6,621 nucleotides of DNA from assembly GCA_007135635.1 (NCBI GenBank), contig SLIO01000168.1, forward strand, positions 1 to 6,621, written 5' to 3'. A program made the position numbers and the translations under genes. Below the pieces are notes generated by a model. The model ran no database searches and was not told the origin of the DNA. It was given only the letters and a program-made list of their open reading frames with translations. Below, one piece after another: positions 1 through 6,507 of this stretch. The stretch comes from Methylomicrobium sp. Lineage in GTDB: Bacteria > Pseudomonadota > Gammaproteobacteria > Methylococcales > Methylomonadaceae. Position 1 is the stretch's first letter. Every line of letters starts with the position of its first letter.

Positions 1-255
1 AATTATCCAAGACAATTAACCATGGCGAATGGGCTAACGAAATTTAAGAATTTATACACCTGGCGAACTCTACTTTGGTACTTCTAAAAAGATAGGCTTA
101 TGACAAGCAAAACATAGACCCCCATTCTGTTAAAAATTTATCAAAGGTCCAAAAACCGGAATTTTCTTTGAATCGAATGTTTGAATAACCGTGTTTCTGC
201 GAAAATCATGGTGAAGGCCGCCCCCCAAAATTTTCATTCATCGCAATATTGCTAA

Positions 256-564
256 TCAAATAATGGTATCTTCTTCAACTGTATTAATATCTTGTAATTT
301 TCGGTAGTCGTATTTAAAGTCACGCATATTGCGGCCACTACAACTCCAGATGAGTAAAAGCTGCTTCCAATAAAGCCCACCGCTTTGGTATTGACCTATT
401 AATGGCTGAATCCAAAATCTAGCCGAGGGTTTGTTGAAAACTTTAATTTCAATGAAACCCGGGCGTAAAATCGAACCGATATTCAAATATAACTTTATTG
501 AAACCGTGGCCTCAATCGTGCCACCCATGTCTAACTGATGACAGCAGCAATCGTGACTAATCAA
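256..564 (-). CDS. Doubtful hypothetical protein, 102 aa
   Basis: This open frame is the longest in the upstream region and does not overlap any other gene. It starts at TTG (complement of 562-564), and the first in-frame ATG is at codon 13 (complement of 526-528). Neither start has a visible Shine-Dalgarno sequence. The product has a Cys-rich start (Cys6-Cys8), a central hydrophobic and aromatic stretch containing FWIQPLIGQYQSGGLYWKQL, and an acidic end. I recognise no domain or family. It could be a small orphan gene, a decayed fragment of a longer gene, or a chance open frame in non-coding DNA. If real, it is divergent from the stress-protein gene and the 100 nt between them would carry both promoters. 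It is kept only because it is the sole candidate gene in a 665-nt gap. Confidence 0.2.
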   Translation of the reverse strand: MISHDCCCHQLDMGGTIEATVSIKLYLNIGSILRPGFIEIKVFNKPSARFWIQPLIGQYQSGGLYWKQLLLIWSCSGRNMRDFKYDYRKLQDINTVEEDTII

Positions 565-598
565 TCAGTTCGGTCTAAGCTGCAGGCTGGACAATCTA

Positions 599-613
599 GT
601 CGAAGCCTTCGAC
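599..613. promoter_or_regulatory. Perfect 15-nt palindrome upstream of the stress-protein gene
   Basis: The sequence GTCGAAG-C-CTTCGAC is a perfect inverted repeat with 7-nt arms around one central base, ending 52 nt before the GTG start at 666. With a one-base centre it suits a dimeric DNA-binding protein better than an RNA hairpin, although a shorter RNA stem with a wider loop is possible. TCGACA (609-614), overlapping its right arm, matches five of six bases of a sigma-70 -35 box, but no good -10 follows at the right distance. A repressor or activator site is an inference from position and symmetry only. Confidence 0.35.
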
Positions 614-647
614 AAATGGACAACAATTGCCGATGCATTAACGATAA

Positions 648-655
648 AGAGGGGG
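648..655 (+). promoter_or_regulatory. Ribosome binding site for the GTG start at 666
   Basis: The purine run AGAGGGGG lies 10 nt before the GTG codon at 666. An in-frame stop (TAA, 645-647) sits just upstream, so 666 is essentially the first usable start. The competing ATG at 723 has only a weak GAGA (714-717) before it. This favours the GTG start, though the spacing is slightly long. Confidence 0.5.
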
Positions 656-665
656 CAAACCCATT

Positions 666-1610
666 GTGAGTTTTTCCTCAGTTCAGAACCAACCATCCGA
701 ATGTTGCAACATCGAGAAATTTATGAACAACAAATTAAACCACTGCAAAATCATCGTCCCCGTCGATTTTTCGGACTACTGCAGGAGAGCGTTTCCGGTC
801 GCGCAGGAATTCGCTCGGCTCTTTGGCGGTAAAATTTCGCCTTTCCACGCTTACGATTTGTATTCGGACCTGGATGGTTTCCATTACCTAAGTGGAGACA
901 TGCGCCTGCATGGCGAGCCATTGTCAATCATAAAAGAGTTAAAAGCCACTTTGGCGGCTTTTACCGGCGACATCATCGACCAAGCTTATTTGGCGGATTG
1001 CCTAGTCGGAGAAAATAATGATGCCGCCGATGCCATCGTCAAGGTATCGGGCCAATTTGACCTGGTGGTTATGAGCAGCCATGGTAAAAAAGGATTTTCT
1101 CGAATGCTCTTAGGTTCGGTCGCCGAAAAAGTATTACGCTTGACCCATCGTCCGGTGATTATCGTCGAGGACGACGCCGACTTAAGCCCGATTAGAAAAA
1201 TCCTTGTCACCACGGACTTTTCTCAAAGTTCCTACGCCGCCCTTCCTTATGCTCAGGAGGTCGCGCTCGCTACCGGCGCCGAAGTACATTTGTTTCACTC
1301 TATAGCGAACGAACATCTCGATGCAGAGGCAATCGAAAACATCCGGTCCGAATGTCTGGCGAAATTACATGACGCCGCCGAACGGTACATGCCGGCAATT
1401 GGCGAAAAAGTAAACTGTTTTGCCGTGCATGGCTCCGACTCAGCGCACAATGTAATTCGCGAGCATCTCGCTGAGCAACATTATGACTTACTAATCATGG
1501 CGACAGTGGGAAAAACCGGCCTAAGTCACCTGTTGGGCATGGGCAGCACGACTGCGACACTGGTAAGAGCGGTAAAAACTACCATCATGGCGGTTAAACC
1601 CAATGCCTGA
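666..1610 (+). CDS. Tandem-domain universal stress protein (UspA family)
   Basis: This is a 314-aa soluble, presumably cytoplasmic protein made of two UspA-fold domains, about residues 27-168 and 176-311. UspA proteins bind ATP or other nucleotides, or act as stress-linked regulators and partners of transporters. Each domain opens with the family's beta-strand and Asp (IIVPVDFS, Asp34; ILVTTDFS, Asp184). The nucleotide-loop pattern G-x2-G-x9-G-S/T appears in domain 1 as S137-S-H-G140-x9-G150-S151, with the first Gly replaced. In domain 2 it is looser: A279-T-V-G282-x10-G293-S-T, one residue longer. Nucleotide binding is therefore plausible but not certain, least so in domain 2. The GTG start gives 19 extra residues with Cys13-Cys14; starting at ATG 723 would give 295 aa, which fits the tandem Usp length well. 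The SulP gene follows 81 nt downstream on the same strand with only weak hairpins between, so cotranscription is likely. The family is certain; the partner or signal is unknown. Confidence 0.93.
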   Translation: MSFSSVQNQPSECCNIEKFMNNKLNHCKIIVPVDFSDYCRRAFPVAQEFARLFGGKISPFHAYDLYSDLDGFHYLSGDMRLHGEPLSIIKELKATLAAFTGDIIDQAYLADCLVGENNDAADAIVKVSGQFDLVVMSSHGKKGFSRMLLGSVAEKVLRLTHRPVIIVEDDADLSPIRKILVTTDFSQSSYAALPYAQEVALATGAEVHLFHSIANEHLDAEAIENIRSECLAKLHDAAERYMPAIGEKVNCFAVHGSDSAHNVIREHLAEQHYDLLIMATVGKTGLSHLLGMGSTTATLVRAVKTTIMAVKPNA

Positions 1611-1691
1611 GAATAAGCTCCGAATGTACCGGATGCGCTCAAGCGAAATCGAAATTTCTAATGATCCACTCTCACTCTCAATCCAGACATA

Positions 1692-3284
1692 ATGGATCCA
1701 GCCAATATGATTCATAAACATATCGATTATTACATAAAGCATTTACATCATGACATTCCGGCCGGAATCGTCGTTTTTTTGGTGGCCTTGCCGCTCTGCT
1801 TAGGAGTCGCGCTGGCTTCAGGCGCTCCTTTGTTTTCAGGACTAATCGCCGGCATGGTCGGCGGTTTGGTGGTAGCCTGGCTAAGCGGTTCTCAGCTGGC
1901 TGTATCCGGACCTGCCGCCGGTCTGACGGTGATTGTCTTCAACGCTATCGAAACCCTCGGAAGCTTTTCGGGCTTTTTAACCGCAGTCGTATTAGCCGGC
2001 GTTATTCAATTGATTTTGGGATTTTTGAGAGCCGGCGTTATCGGCGCATATTTTCCGTCATCGGTAATCAAAGGCATGCTTGCCGCGATCGGTTTGATTC
2101 TGATTATGAAACAAATCCCCTATGCCATCGGCTACGATGCAAGCTTTCAAGGCAATGAAAGCTATATGCAGGAAACCGCGCTTTCGACAGTTGAGCAATT
2201 GGCTGAAGCGATGAGCTCGATTTCCCCTGGCGCTACGATCGTCAGCGTCGTTGCTTTGTTGATTTTAATCGGTTGGGAAAGCATATTCATCAAACGTATC
2301 GCCTTCCTAAGATTGATACCCGGTCCCTTGCTGGCCGTGATTTGGGGTGTCGTCTATAACGCCGTTGCCACGCATACGGCACCGGAATGGGCCATCAATA
2401 GTAAACATTTAGTCTCGCTGCCGGTCACGGAAAGCCCAAAAGACTTTATACAATTGTTTAGCTTTCCCGATTTCAGCTTTCTGGCCAATCCGCATGTTTA
2501 TACTATCGCAGTCACGCTGGCTATCATCGCCAGTTTGGAAACGCTGTTAAGCTTAGAGGCTTCCGACAAAATGGACCCTTATAAACGCGTAGCGCCAACT
2601 AATCGCGAATTAAAAGCCCAAGGGATCGGCAACATGCTCAGCGGTTTGATCGGCGGCATGCCAATCACAGCGGTCATCGTACGCAGCGCGGCTAACATCA
2701 ACGCCGGCGGCCAAACCAAAATATCCTCCTTCCTGCATGGTGCGGCGCTTCTGATCAGTGTGATGTTCTTCGCCAATTTTTTGAACGACATTCCGCTATC
2801 ATGCCTAGCCGCGATATTGTTACAGACCGGCTATAAACTCGCGAAGCCGAAGCTGTTCATCGAGTTTTTCCACAGAGGCTGGAATCAATTGATACCGTTC
2901 GTAATCACGATCGTTGCAATTTTATTGACCGACTTATTAAAAGGCATCACCATTGGCATCGTTATCGGCTTGTATTATGTAATACGAGCGAACTATCATG
3001 CCTCGATTTCGATGACTCGATCCGAAGACCGCTATGTCTTGACGATGCACAAGGATGTGAGTTTTTTGAACCGCGCCTTGCTAAGAAAGTTTTTCAATCA
3101 AATCGAAGAAAATTGCACTATCTTAATTGACGGTTCAAAAGCCCAATTCATCGATTTCGATATCTTGGAAACGATTCACGACTTCATGTTGAGTGCCCAA
3201 GACAACAACATTACAGTCGAAACGATCGATCTCGAAGGTAAGGAAAAAATTAAAAACTCACCTGATACAAGGGTGGCGACATAA
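1692..3284 (+). CDS. SulP (SLC26) family inorganic anion transporter with STAS-like C-terminus
   Basis: This 530-aa inner-membrane protein is probably a secondary transporter of an inorganic anion; bicarbonate, sulfate and chloride are the main options for the family. About 12-14 membrane segments span residues 21-435. The SulP core is clear. The first helix follows DIPAGIVVFLVALPLCLG, the short-helix motif is GSQLAVSGPAAGLTV (66-80), and a TM8-like helix holds SLETLLSLEASDKM (281-294) with acidic residues Glu283, Glu289 and Asp292. The conserved stretch GMPITAVIVRSAANINAGG lies at 322-340. A short STAS-like domain follows (about 448-515), with ILIDGSKAQFIDFDIL (477-492) matching the family's phospho-loop region; Phe489-Asp490 stand where many STAS domains have Ser. 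The ATG at 1692 has no clear Shine-Dalgarno; ATG 1707 (Met6) has GGA 10 nt upstream and is a real alternative. The N-terminal and core sequence looks like the SulP subgroup often found beside carbonic anhydrase, hinting at bicarbonate, but no carbonic anhydrase lies in this window. The substrate stays open. Confidence 0.92.
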   Translation: MDPANMIHKHIDYYIKHLHHDIPAGIVVFLVALPLCLGVALASGAPLFSGLIAGMVGGLVVAWLSGSQLAVSGPAAGLTVIVFNAIETLGSFSGFLTAVVLAGVIQLILGFLRAGVIGAYFPSSVIKGMLAAIGLILIMKQIPYAIGYDASFQGNESYMQETALSTVEQLAEAMSSISPGATIVSVVALLILIGWESIFIKRIAFLRLIPGPLLAVIWGVVYNAVATHTAPEWAINSKHLVSLPVTESPKDFIQLFSFPDFSFLANPHVYTIAVTLAIIASLETLLSLEASDKMDPYKRVAPTNRELKAQGIGNMLSGLIGGMPITAVIVRSAANINAGGQTKISSFLHGAALLISVMFFANFLNDIPLSCLAAILLQTGYKLAKPKLFIEFFHRGWNQLIPFVITIVAILLTDLLKGITIGIVIGLYYVIRANYHASISMTRSEDRYVLTMHKDVSFLNRALLRKFFNQIEENCTILIDGSKAQFIDFDILETIHDFMLSAQDNNITVETIDLEGKEKIKNSPDTRVAT

Positions 3285-3296
3285 TCTAATCCGCCT

Positions 3297-3325
3297 GGAA
3301 GCGTCCCTCCGAGGCGCTTCCCTTT
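3297..3325 (+). terminator. Candidate terminator after the SulP gene
   Basis: GGAAGCG (3297-3303) pairs perfectly with CGCTTCC (3315-3321), and an inner CCT/AGG pair can extend the stem after a 2-nt bulge. It begins 12 nt after the SulP stop codon. The following tract is only CTTT, not a long T-run, so it may be a weak or factor-assisted terminator, or a 3'-end protecting hairpin. Confidence 0.45.
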
Positions 3326-3501
3326 CGCATTCCTACCTAGCCGACAATCTCGAAACCCGCTTCATCCATTCACTCACTCGCCGTTCGTTCCCAATAAGAA
3401 CCCTCTTCTCGTACTCAGAAATACTCTATATACTCTTAGCAGATAGAAGTTTGGCCTACCCGCTGCACCTTCTCAAGCTAAGCCGAAAGGTGAAGGATAG
3501 A

Positions 3502-3507
3502 TATAAT
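3502..3507 (+). promoter_or_regulatory. Possible -10 element for the ATPase gene
   Basis: The hexamer TATAAT matches the sigma-70 -10 consensus exactly, 108 nt before the ATPase start. No recognisable -35 sits 16-18 nt upstream (the sequence there is about TAAGCC) and there is no extended-10 TGn. If used, it would give a leader of roughly 100 nt and might depend on an activator. In AT-rich DNA a chance match is quite possible. Confidence 0.22.
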
Positions 3508-3604
3508 GCATCTTCTTTTTGTCAGTTAGGAGTTAGTTTCCTTTGCTACTGTCATAAAATACCGCAAGCAATATCATTTCAGTTATTTTATATTTCAATT
3601 ACAT

Positions 3605-3608
3605 AGGA
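3605..3608 (+). promoter_or_regulatory. Ribosome binding site of the ATPase gene
   Basis: AGGA followed by an A-run sits 7 nt before the ATG at 3616. This is the best-placed ribosome binding site in the window and fixes the ATPase start. Confidence 0.75.
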
Positions 3609-3615
3609 AAAAAAT

Positions 3616-6360
3616 ATGCGCCAAAAAGACCAGCCGAGAAATCGAGAGCACTGGCATTCCCTGCCCGCCGATCAGGTATTCGAAAAACTGCAAACCGATA
3701 ATAACGGTTTATCCGGCCGGCAGGCTGATAAGCGCATCGAAGAATACGGCCCCAATCGCTTACCGCGGCCCAAAACCCGCGGCCCACTTCTACGTTTTTT
3801 GTCCCAATTTCACAACTTATTGATCTACGTCTTGATCGGTGCCGCAGTCGTCACAGCACTGCTGGATCATTGGATCGACACTTACGTAATCATAGCCGTC
3901 GTGTTTGTTAATTCGATTATCGGTTTCGTTCAGGAAGGCAAAGCCGAAAAATCGCTCGAAGCCATTCGGCATATGTTGGCGCCACGCGCGACGGTATTGC
4001 GCGACGGTCATCGGATTGGGATTCCGGCAGAAGAATTGGTTCCTGGCGATATCGTGATTCTCGAACCTGGCGATAAAGTTCCCGCCGACCTACGTTTGAT
4101 TTCGGCGAAAGGCCTGCAAATTCAAGAAGCGGTTCTGACCGGCGAATCGGTCGCGGTCGAAAAGACGATTAAACCGGTTGAAGTAAACGCCGATTTGGGC
4201 GACCACTTTTCAATGGCTTATTCGGGAACCATGGTTACGGCCGGACACGGCAAAGCCATCGTCGTAGAGACAGGCGCCGATACCGAAATCGGCCGCATCA
4301 GCGGCATGATTTCCAGTATCGAGGAACTGACTACTCCGCTGCTTAAACAAATCTCGGTTTTTTCCCGCTGGCTGACTTTGGCGATCATCCTAATCGCCGC
4401 GAGCGTTTTCGCTTTCGGTTTTTATATACAGGGAACCGACCCCTCTGAAATGTTCATGACCGTGGTCGGCCTTGCTGTAGCAGCCATTCCTGAGGGTTTA
4501 CCGGCAATCCTGACGGTAACATTGGCCATCGGCGTCCAGCGCATGGCTTCCCGCAATGCCATTATCCGCCGACTGCCGGCAGTCGAAACGCTCGGCGCCG
4601 TATCGATCATTTGTTCGGACAAAACCGGCACGCTGACGCGAAACGAAATGACCGTCAAATCGATCGTGACGGCTTCCAAACTCTATGAAATCAGCGGCGT
4701 CGGCTATGAGCCTTCCGGCGATTTTTTCTCGGGCGGCGAACATGTCGCGATAGACAAGCGCCCTATTCTGCAGCAAGTCGTTAAATTCGGCGCCCTATGT
4801 AACGACTCGTCCTTGCGCCAAAAGGACGACCAATGGATTACCGACGGCGACCCGATGGAAGGCGCCTTATTGACCGTTGCGATGAAAGGCGGTTTCGACC
4901 CTGCCGACCTGAACCGCAACAATTCTCGAGACGATGTGATTCCATTCGATGCCCAACACCGCTTCATGGCCACCTTGAATCACGACCACGAAAAACATCA
5001 GTATATAATCGTCAAGGGTGCACCGGAACGCTTAATCGAGCTATGCACCTTACAGAGACAAAAAGACGGCGATACAGCAATCAACCCTGCTTATTGGAAC
5101 GGCTGGATCGATGAAGTCGCCTCACTAGGACAACGCGTTTTGGCCATCGCGTTTAAACCGGTCGAAGAAGGTAAAACCGAGCTTAATTTTTCGGACCTGG
5201 ATGACGGATTGATACTGCTGGGTCTTATCGGCTTAATCGACCCGCCGCGCGAGGAAGCGATACAAGCCGTCAAGGAATGCCGCGCGGCCGGTATCCGCGT
5301 TAAAATGATCACCGGCGATCACGCAGCGACGGCCCGCGCGATTGCCTCGCAATTACACCTTGAAAATCACGATGAAGTCATGACCGGCCAAGACCTGTCT
5401 TCGATCGACGACGATGAATTGATCGAAGTCGCCGCGCGTGTCGACATCTTCGCCCGAACTTCGCCGGAACACAAATTGCGCCTAGTTACCGCAATGCAGG
5501 CGGGCGGCAGCGTCATTGCCATGACCGGAGACGGGGTTAACGACGCCCCAGCCTTGAAACGCGCCGATGTCGGTATCGCAATGGGCCGAACCGGAACCGA
5601 AGCCGCCAAGGAAGCTTCAGAAATGGTGCTGGCGGACGACAATTTCGCATCGATCGCTCGTGCGGTACGCGAAGGCAGAACCGTCTACGATAATTTAAAA
5701 AAGTCCATTATCTTTTTACTGCCGGTCAACGGCGGCGAATCGATGAGCATTATCGCCGCGGTATTAACCGGCTTGACTTTGCCGATTACACCGCTGCAAA
5801 TCCTTTGGGTCAACATGGTCAGCTCGGTCGCCTTGGCAATGGCGCTGGCATTCGAACCGTCCGAGCCTAGCGTCATGCAACGCCCGCCGAGACCCAAAGG
5901 CGAAGCGATGTTGTCCGGCTTTTTAATATGGCGCATCACCTTCGTATCACTGCTGTTTTTTTCCGGCATCTACGGTATTTTTCTTTGGAGCCAACTGCAC
6001 GGCTCGACGCTGGAAGAAGCCCGGACTTATGCGGTCAACACGCTGGTCATGCTGGAAATCTTTTATTTACTGAATGTGCGTTACTTAAGCGGTTCTTCGC
6101 TATCCTTCAAACAATTATTCGGTTCCAAGGCTATTCTGATCGCGATTGCAGTCGTCATTACATTACAAGCCATTTTTACTTATGCGCCGTTCATGGAAGA
6201 CTTTTTCGACACGCGTCCGGTCGATTTCATCCATGGCATGGAAATCTTCGGAATCGGTCTGGCCTTATTTATGATCCTGGAATTGGAAAAATTGATAAGA
6301 CGCTCATTCTCCAATCGTCGAGCTAAAGACCTTAAAACCCAACCGAAAGCCAAGAGCTAA
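3616..6360 (+). CDS. P2-type cation-transporting P-type ATPase, ion uncertain
   Basis: This full-length 914-aa ATP-driven cation pump of the inner membrane has every catalytic part present. It has an N-terminal cation-ATPase domain (about 11-85) and the actuator motif TGES (175-178). The phosphorylation motif DKTGT has Asp335 as the phosphorylated residue. The nucleotide-binding domain contains KGAPE (467-471), and the hinge and P-domain motifs are DPPR (542-545), MITGDH (564-569) and TGDGVNDAP (637-645). Ten membrane helices are expected: M1-M2 about 62-107, M3-M4 about 251-307, M5-M10 about 696-893. M4 has PEGLP (292-296, Glu293) and M5 has NGGE (Asn705, Glu708), as in SERCA-like Ca2+ pumps. 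M6 reads LWVNMVSS: Asn733 is kept, but Ser736-Ser737 replace the Thr-Asp pair of SERCA. The M8 Glu of SERCA appears to be Leu822 in my hand alignment. Automatic labels may say Ca2+-ATPase; Na+, another cation or a single-site Ca2+ pump are also possible. The C-terminal tail is basic (RRSFSNRRAKDLK). The gene seems to be its own transcript unit, downstream of the Usp-SulP pair. The family is certain, the ion is not. Confidence 0.95.
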   Translation: MRQKDQPRNREHWHSLPADQVFEKLQTDNNGLSGRQADKRIEEYGPNRLPRPKTRGPLLRFLSQFHNLLIYVLIGAAVVTALLDHWIDTYVIIAVVFVNSIIGFVQEGKAEKSLEAIRHMLAPRATVLRDGHRIGIPAEELVPGDIVILEPGDKVPADLRLISAKGLQIQEAVLTGESVAVEKTIKPVEVNADLGDHFSMAYSGTMVTAGHGKAIVVETGADTEIGRISGMISSIEELTTPLLKQISVFSRWLTLAIILIAASVFAFGFYIQGTDPSEMFMTVVGLAVAAIPEGLPAILTVTLAIGVQRMASRNAIIRRLPAVETLGAVSIICSDKTGTLTRNEMTVKSIVTASKLYEISGVGYEPSGDFFSGGEHVAIDKRPILQQVVKFGALCNDSSLRQKDDQWITDGDPMEGALLTVAMKGGFDPADLNRNNSRDDVIPFDAQHRFMATLNHDHEKHQYIIVKGAPERLIELCTLQRQKDGDTAINPAYWNGWIDEVASLGQRVLAIAFKPVEEGKTELNFSDLDDGLILLGLIGLIDPPREEAIQAVKECRAAGIRVKMITGDHAATARAIASQLHLENHDEVMTGQDLSSIDDDELIEVAARVDIFARTSPEHKLRLVTAMQAGGSVIAMTGDGVNDAPALKRADVGIAMGRTGTEAAKEASEMVLADDNFASIARAVREGRTVYDNLKKSIIFLLPVNGGESMSIIAAVLTGLTLPITPLQILWVNMVSSVALAMALAFEPSEPSVMQRPPRPKGEAMLSGFLIWRITFVSLLFFSGIYGIFLWSQLHGSTLEEARTYAVNTLVMLEIFYLLNVRYLSGSSLSFKQLFGSKAILIAIAVVITLQAIFTYAPFMEDFFDTRPVDFIHGMEIFGIGLALFMILELEKLIRRSFSNRRAKDLKTQPKAKS

Positions 6361-6423
6361 TATTACGACTTGACAGTTTGGCGGCGTCTGATTGCCAAGG
6401 ATGGCGTGTATTAGGGCAATGCA

Positions 6424-6446
6424 AAAGATTGGTGGAAAGATTGGTG
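6424..6446. repeat. Direct repeat AAAGATTGGTG, two copies, 12-nt period
   Basis: Two identical 11-nt copies (6424-6434 and 6436-6446) are separated by one G. They lie 64 nt after the ATPase stop codon. They could be a slippage product or paired binding sites for a regulator of a downstream gene; the sequence does not decide between these. Confidence 0.6.
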
Positions 6447-6488
6447 TCAGGCCTTACAATTGACATTTACACTCCCTTTTCCGCCCGC

Positions 6489-6507
6489 TTTACTGCACGG
6501 TTTACTG
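6489..6507. repeat. Direct repeat TTTACTG, two copies, 12-nt period
   Basis: TTTACTG occurs at 6489-6495 and 6501-6507, the same 12-nt period as the repeat at 6424-6446. At 7 nt per copy it may be chance, but the shared period and proximity make it worth recording. Confidence 0.4.

Larger units (their letters stand above)
1..665. other. Gene-poor upstream region
   Basis: This stretch is AT-richer than the genes that follow and has no convincing coding region on either strand. The left part (1-255) has only short open frames. It includes a run of six C followed by the self-complementary AAAATTTT (221-234), and GAAAAT (201-206) can pair with ATTTTC (230-235) across a 23-nt loop; neither has an evident function. 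A minus-strand frame (256-564) is listed separately as doubtful. The last 100 nt must hold the promoter of the stress-protein gene. They contain the palindrome at 599-613 and the ribosome binding site at 648-655, but no clean -35/-10 pair. No tRNA, insertion-sequence ends or CRISPR repeats were seen. Confidence 0.6.
3285..3615. other. 331-nt intergenic region between SulP and ATPase genes
   Basis: No convincing gene is present. A + frame remains open from inside the SulP gene to 3606, but it lacks a ribosome binding site and family features. The region begins with a terminator-like hairpin (3297-3325). It then runs through a pyrimidine-rich stretch with TACTC repeated at 3412, 3422 and 3431 (spacings of 10 and 9 nt). 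A second stem, CACCTT (3466-3471) with AAGGTG (3487-3492), has a 15-nt loop. A consensus -10 hexamer lies at 3502-3507, and the last 60 nt before the ATPase are AT-rich. The layout suggests termination of the upstream transcript and a separate promoter for the ATPase. Confidence 0.55.

Noticed and set aside
617..630. Sigma-54-like promoter (TGG ... TTGC) before the stress-protein gene
   Set aside because: The distance between the GG and GC elements is one base shorter than the strict consensus spacing, and the -24 element is a poor match beyond TGG.
1611..1691. Terminator between the stress-protein and SulP genes
   Set aside because: Only short stems are present (for example GAAAT/ATTTC with a 4-nt loop), without a GC-rich arm or T-run. 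The gap is better read as an operon spacer.
3193..3606. A 137-codon + frame overlapping the end of the SulP gene and filling the spacer
   Set aside because: It overlaps the SulP coding region by 92 nt in another frame, starts at GTG without a ribosome binding site, and its product has no family features. The spacer part is best read as non-coding.
4498..4776. Several 60-95 codon minus-strand frames inside the ATPase, SulP and Usp genes
   Set aside because: They are antisense to clear, fully conserved coding regions, carry no domains, and follow from the codon composition of the genes on the + strand.
6370..6398. TTGACA hexamers at 6370 and 6460 as -35 boxes
   Set aside because: Neither has a recognisable -10 hexamer 16-18 nt downstream, so they are not called as promoters.
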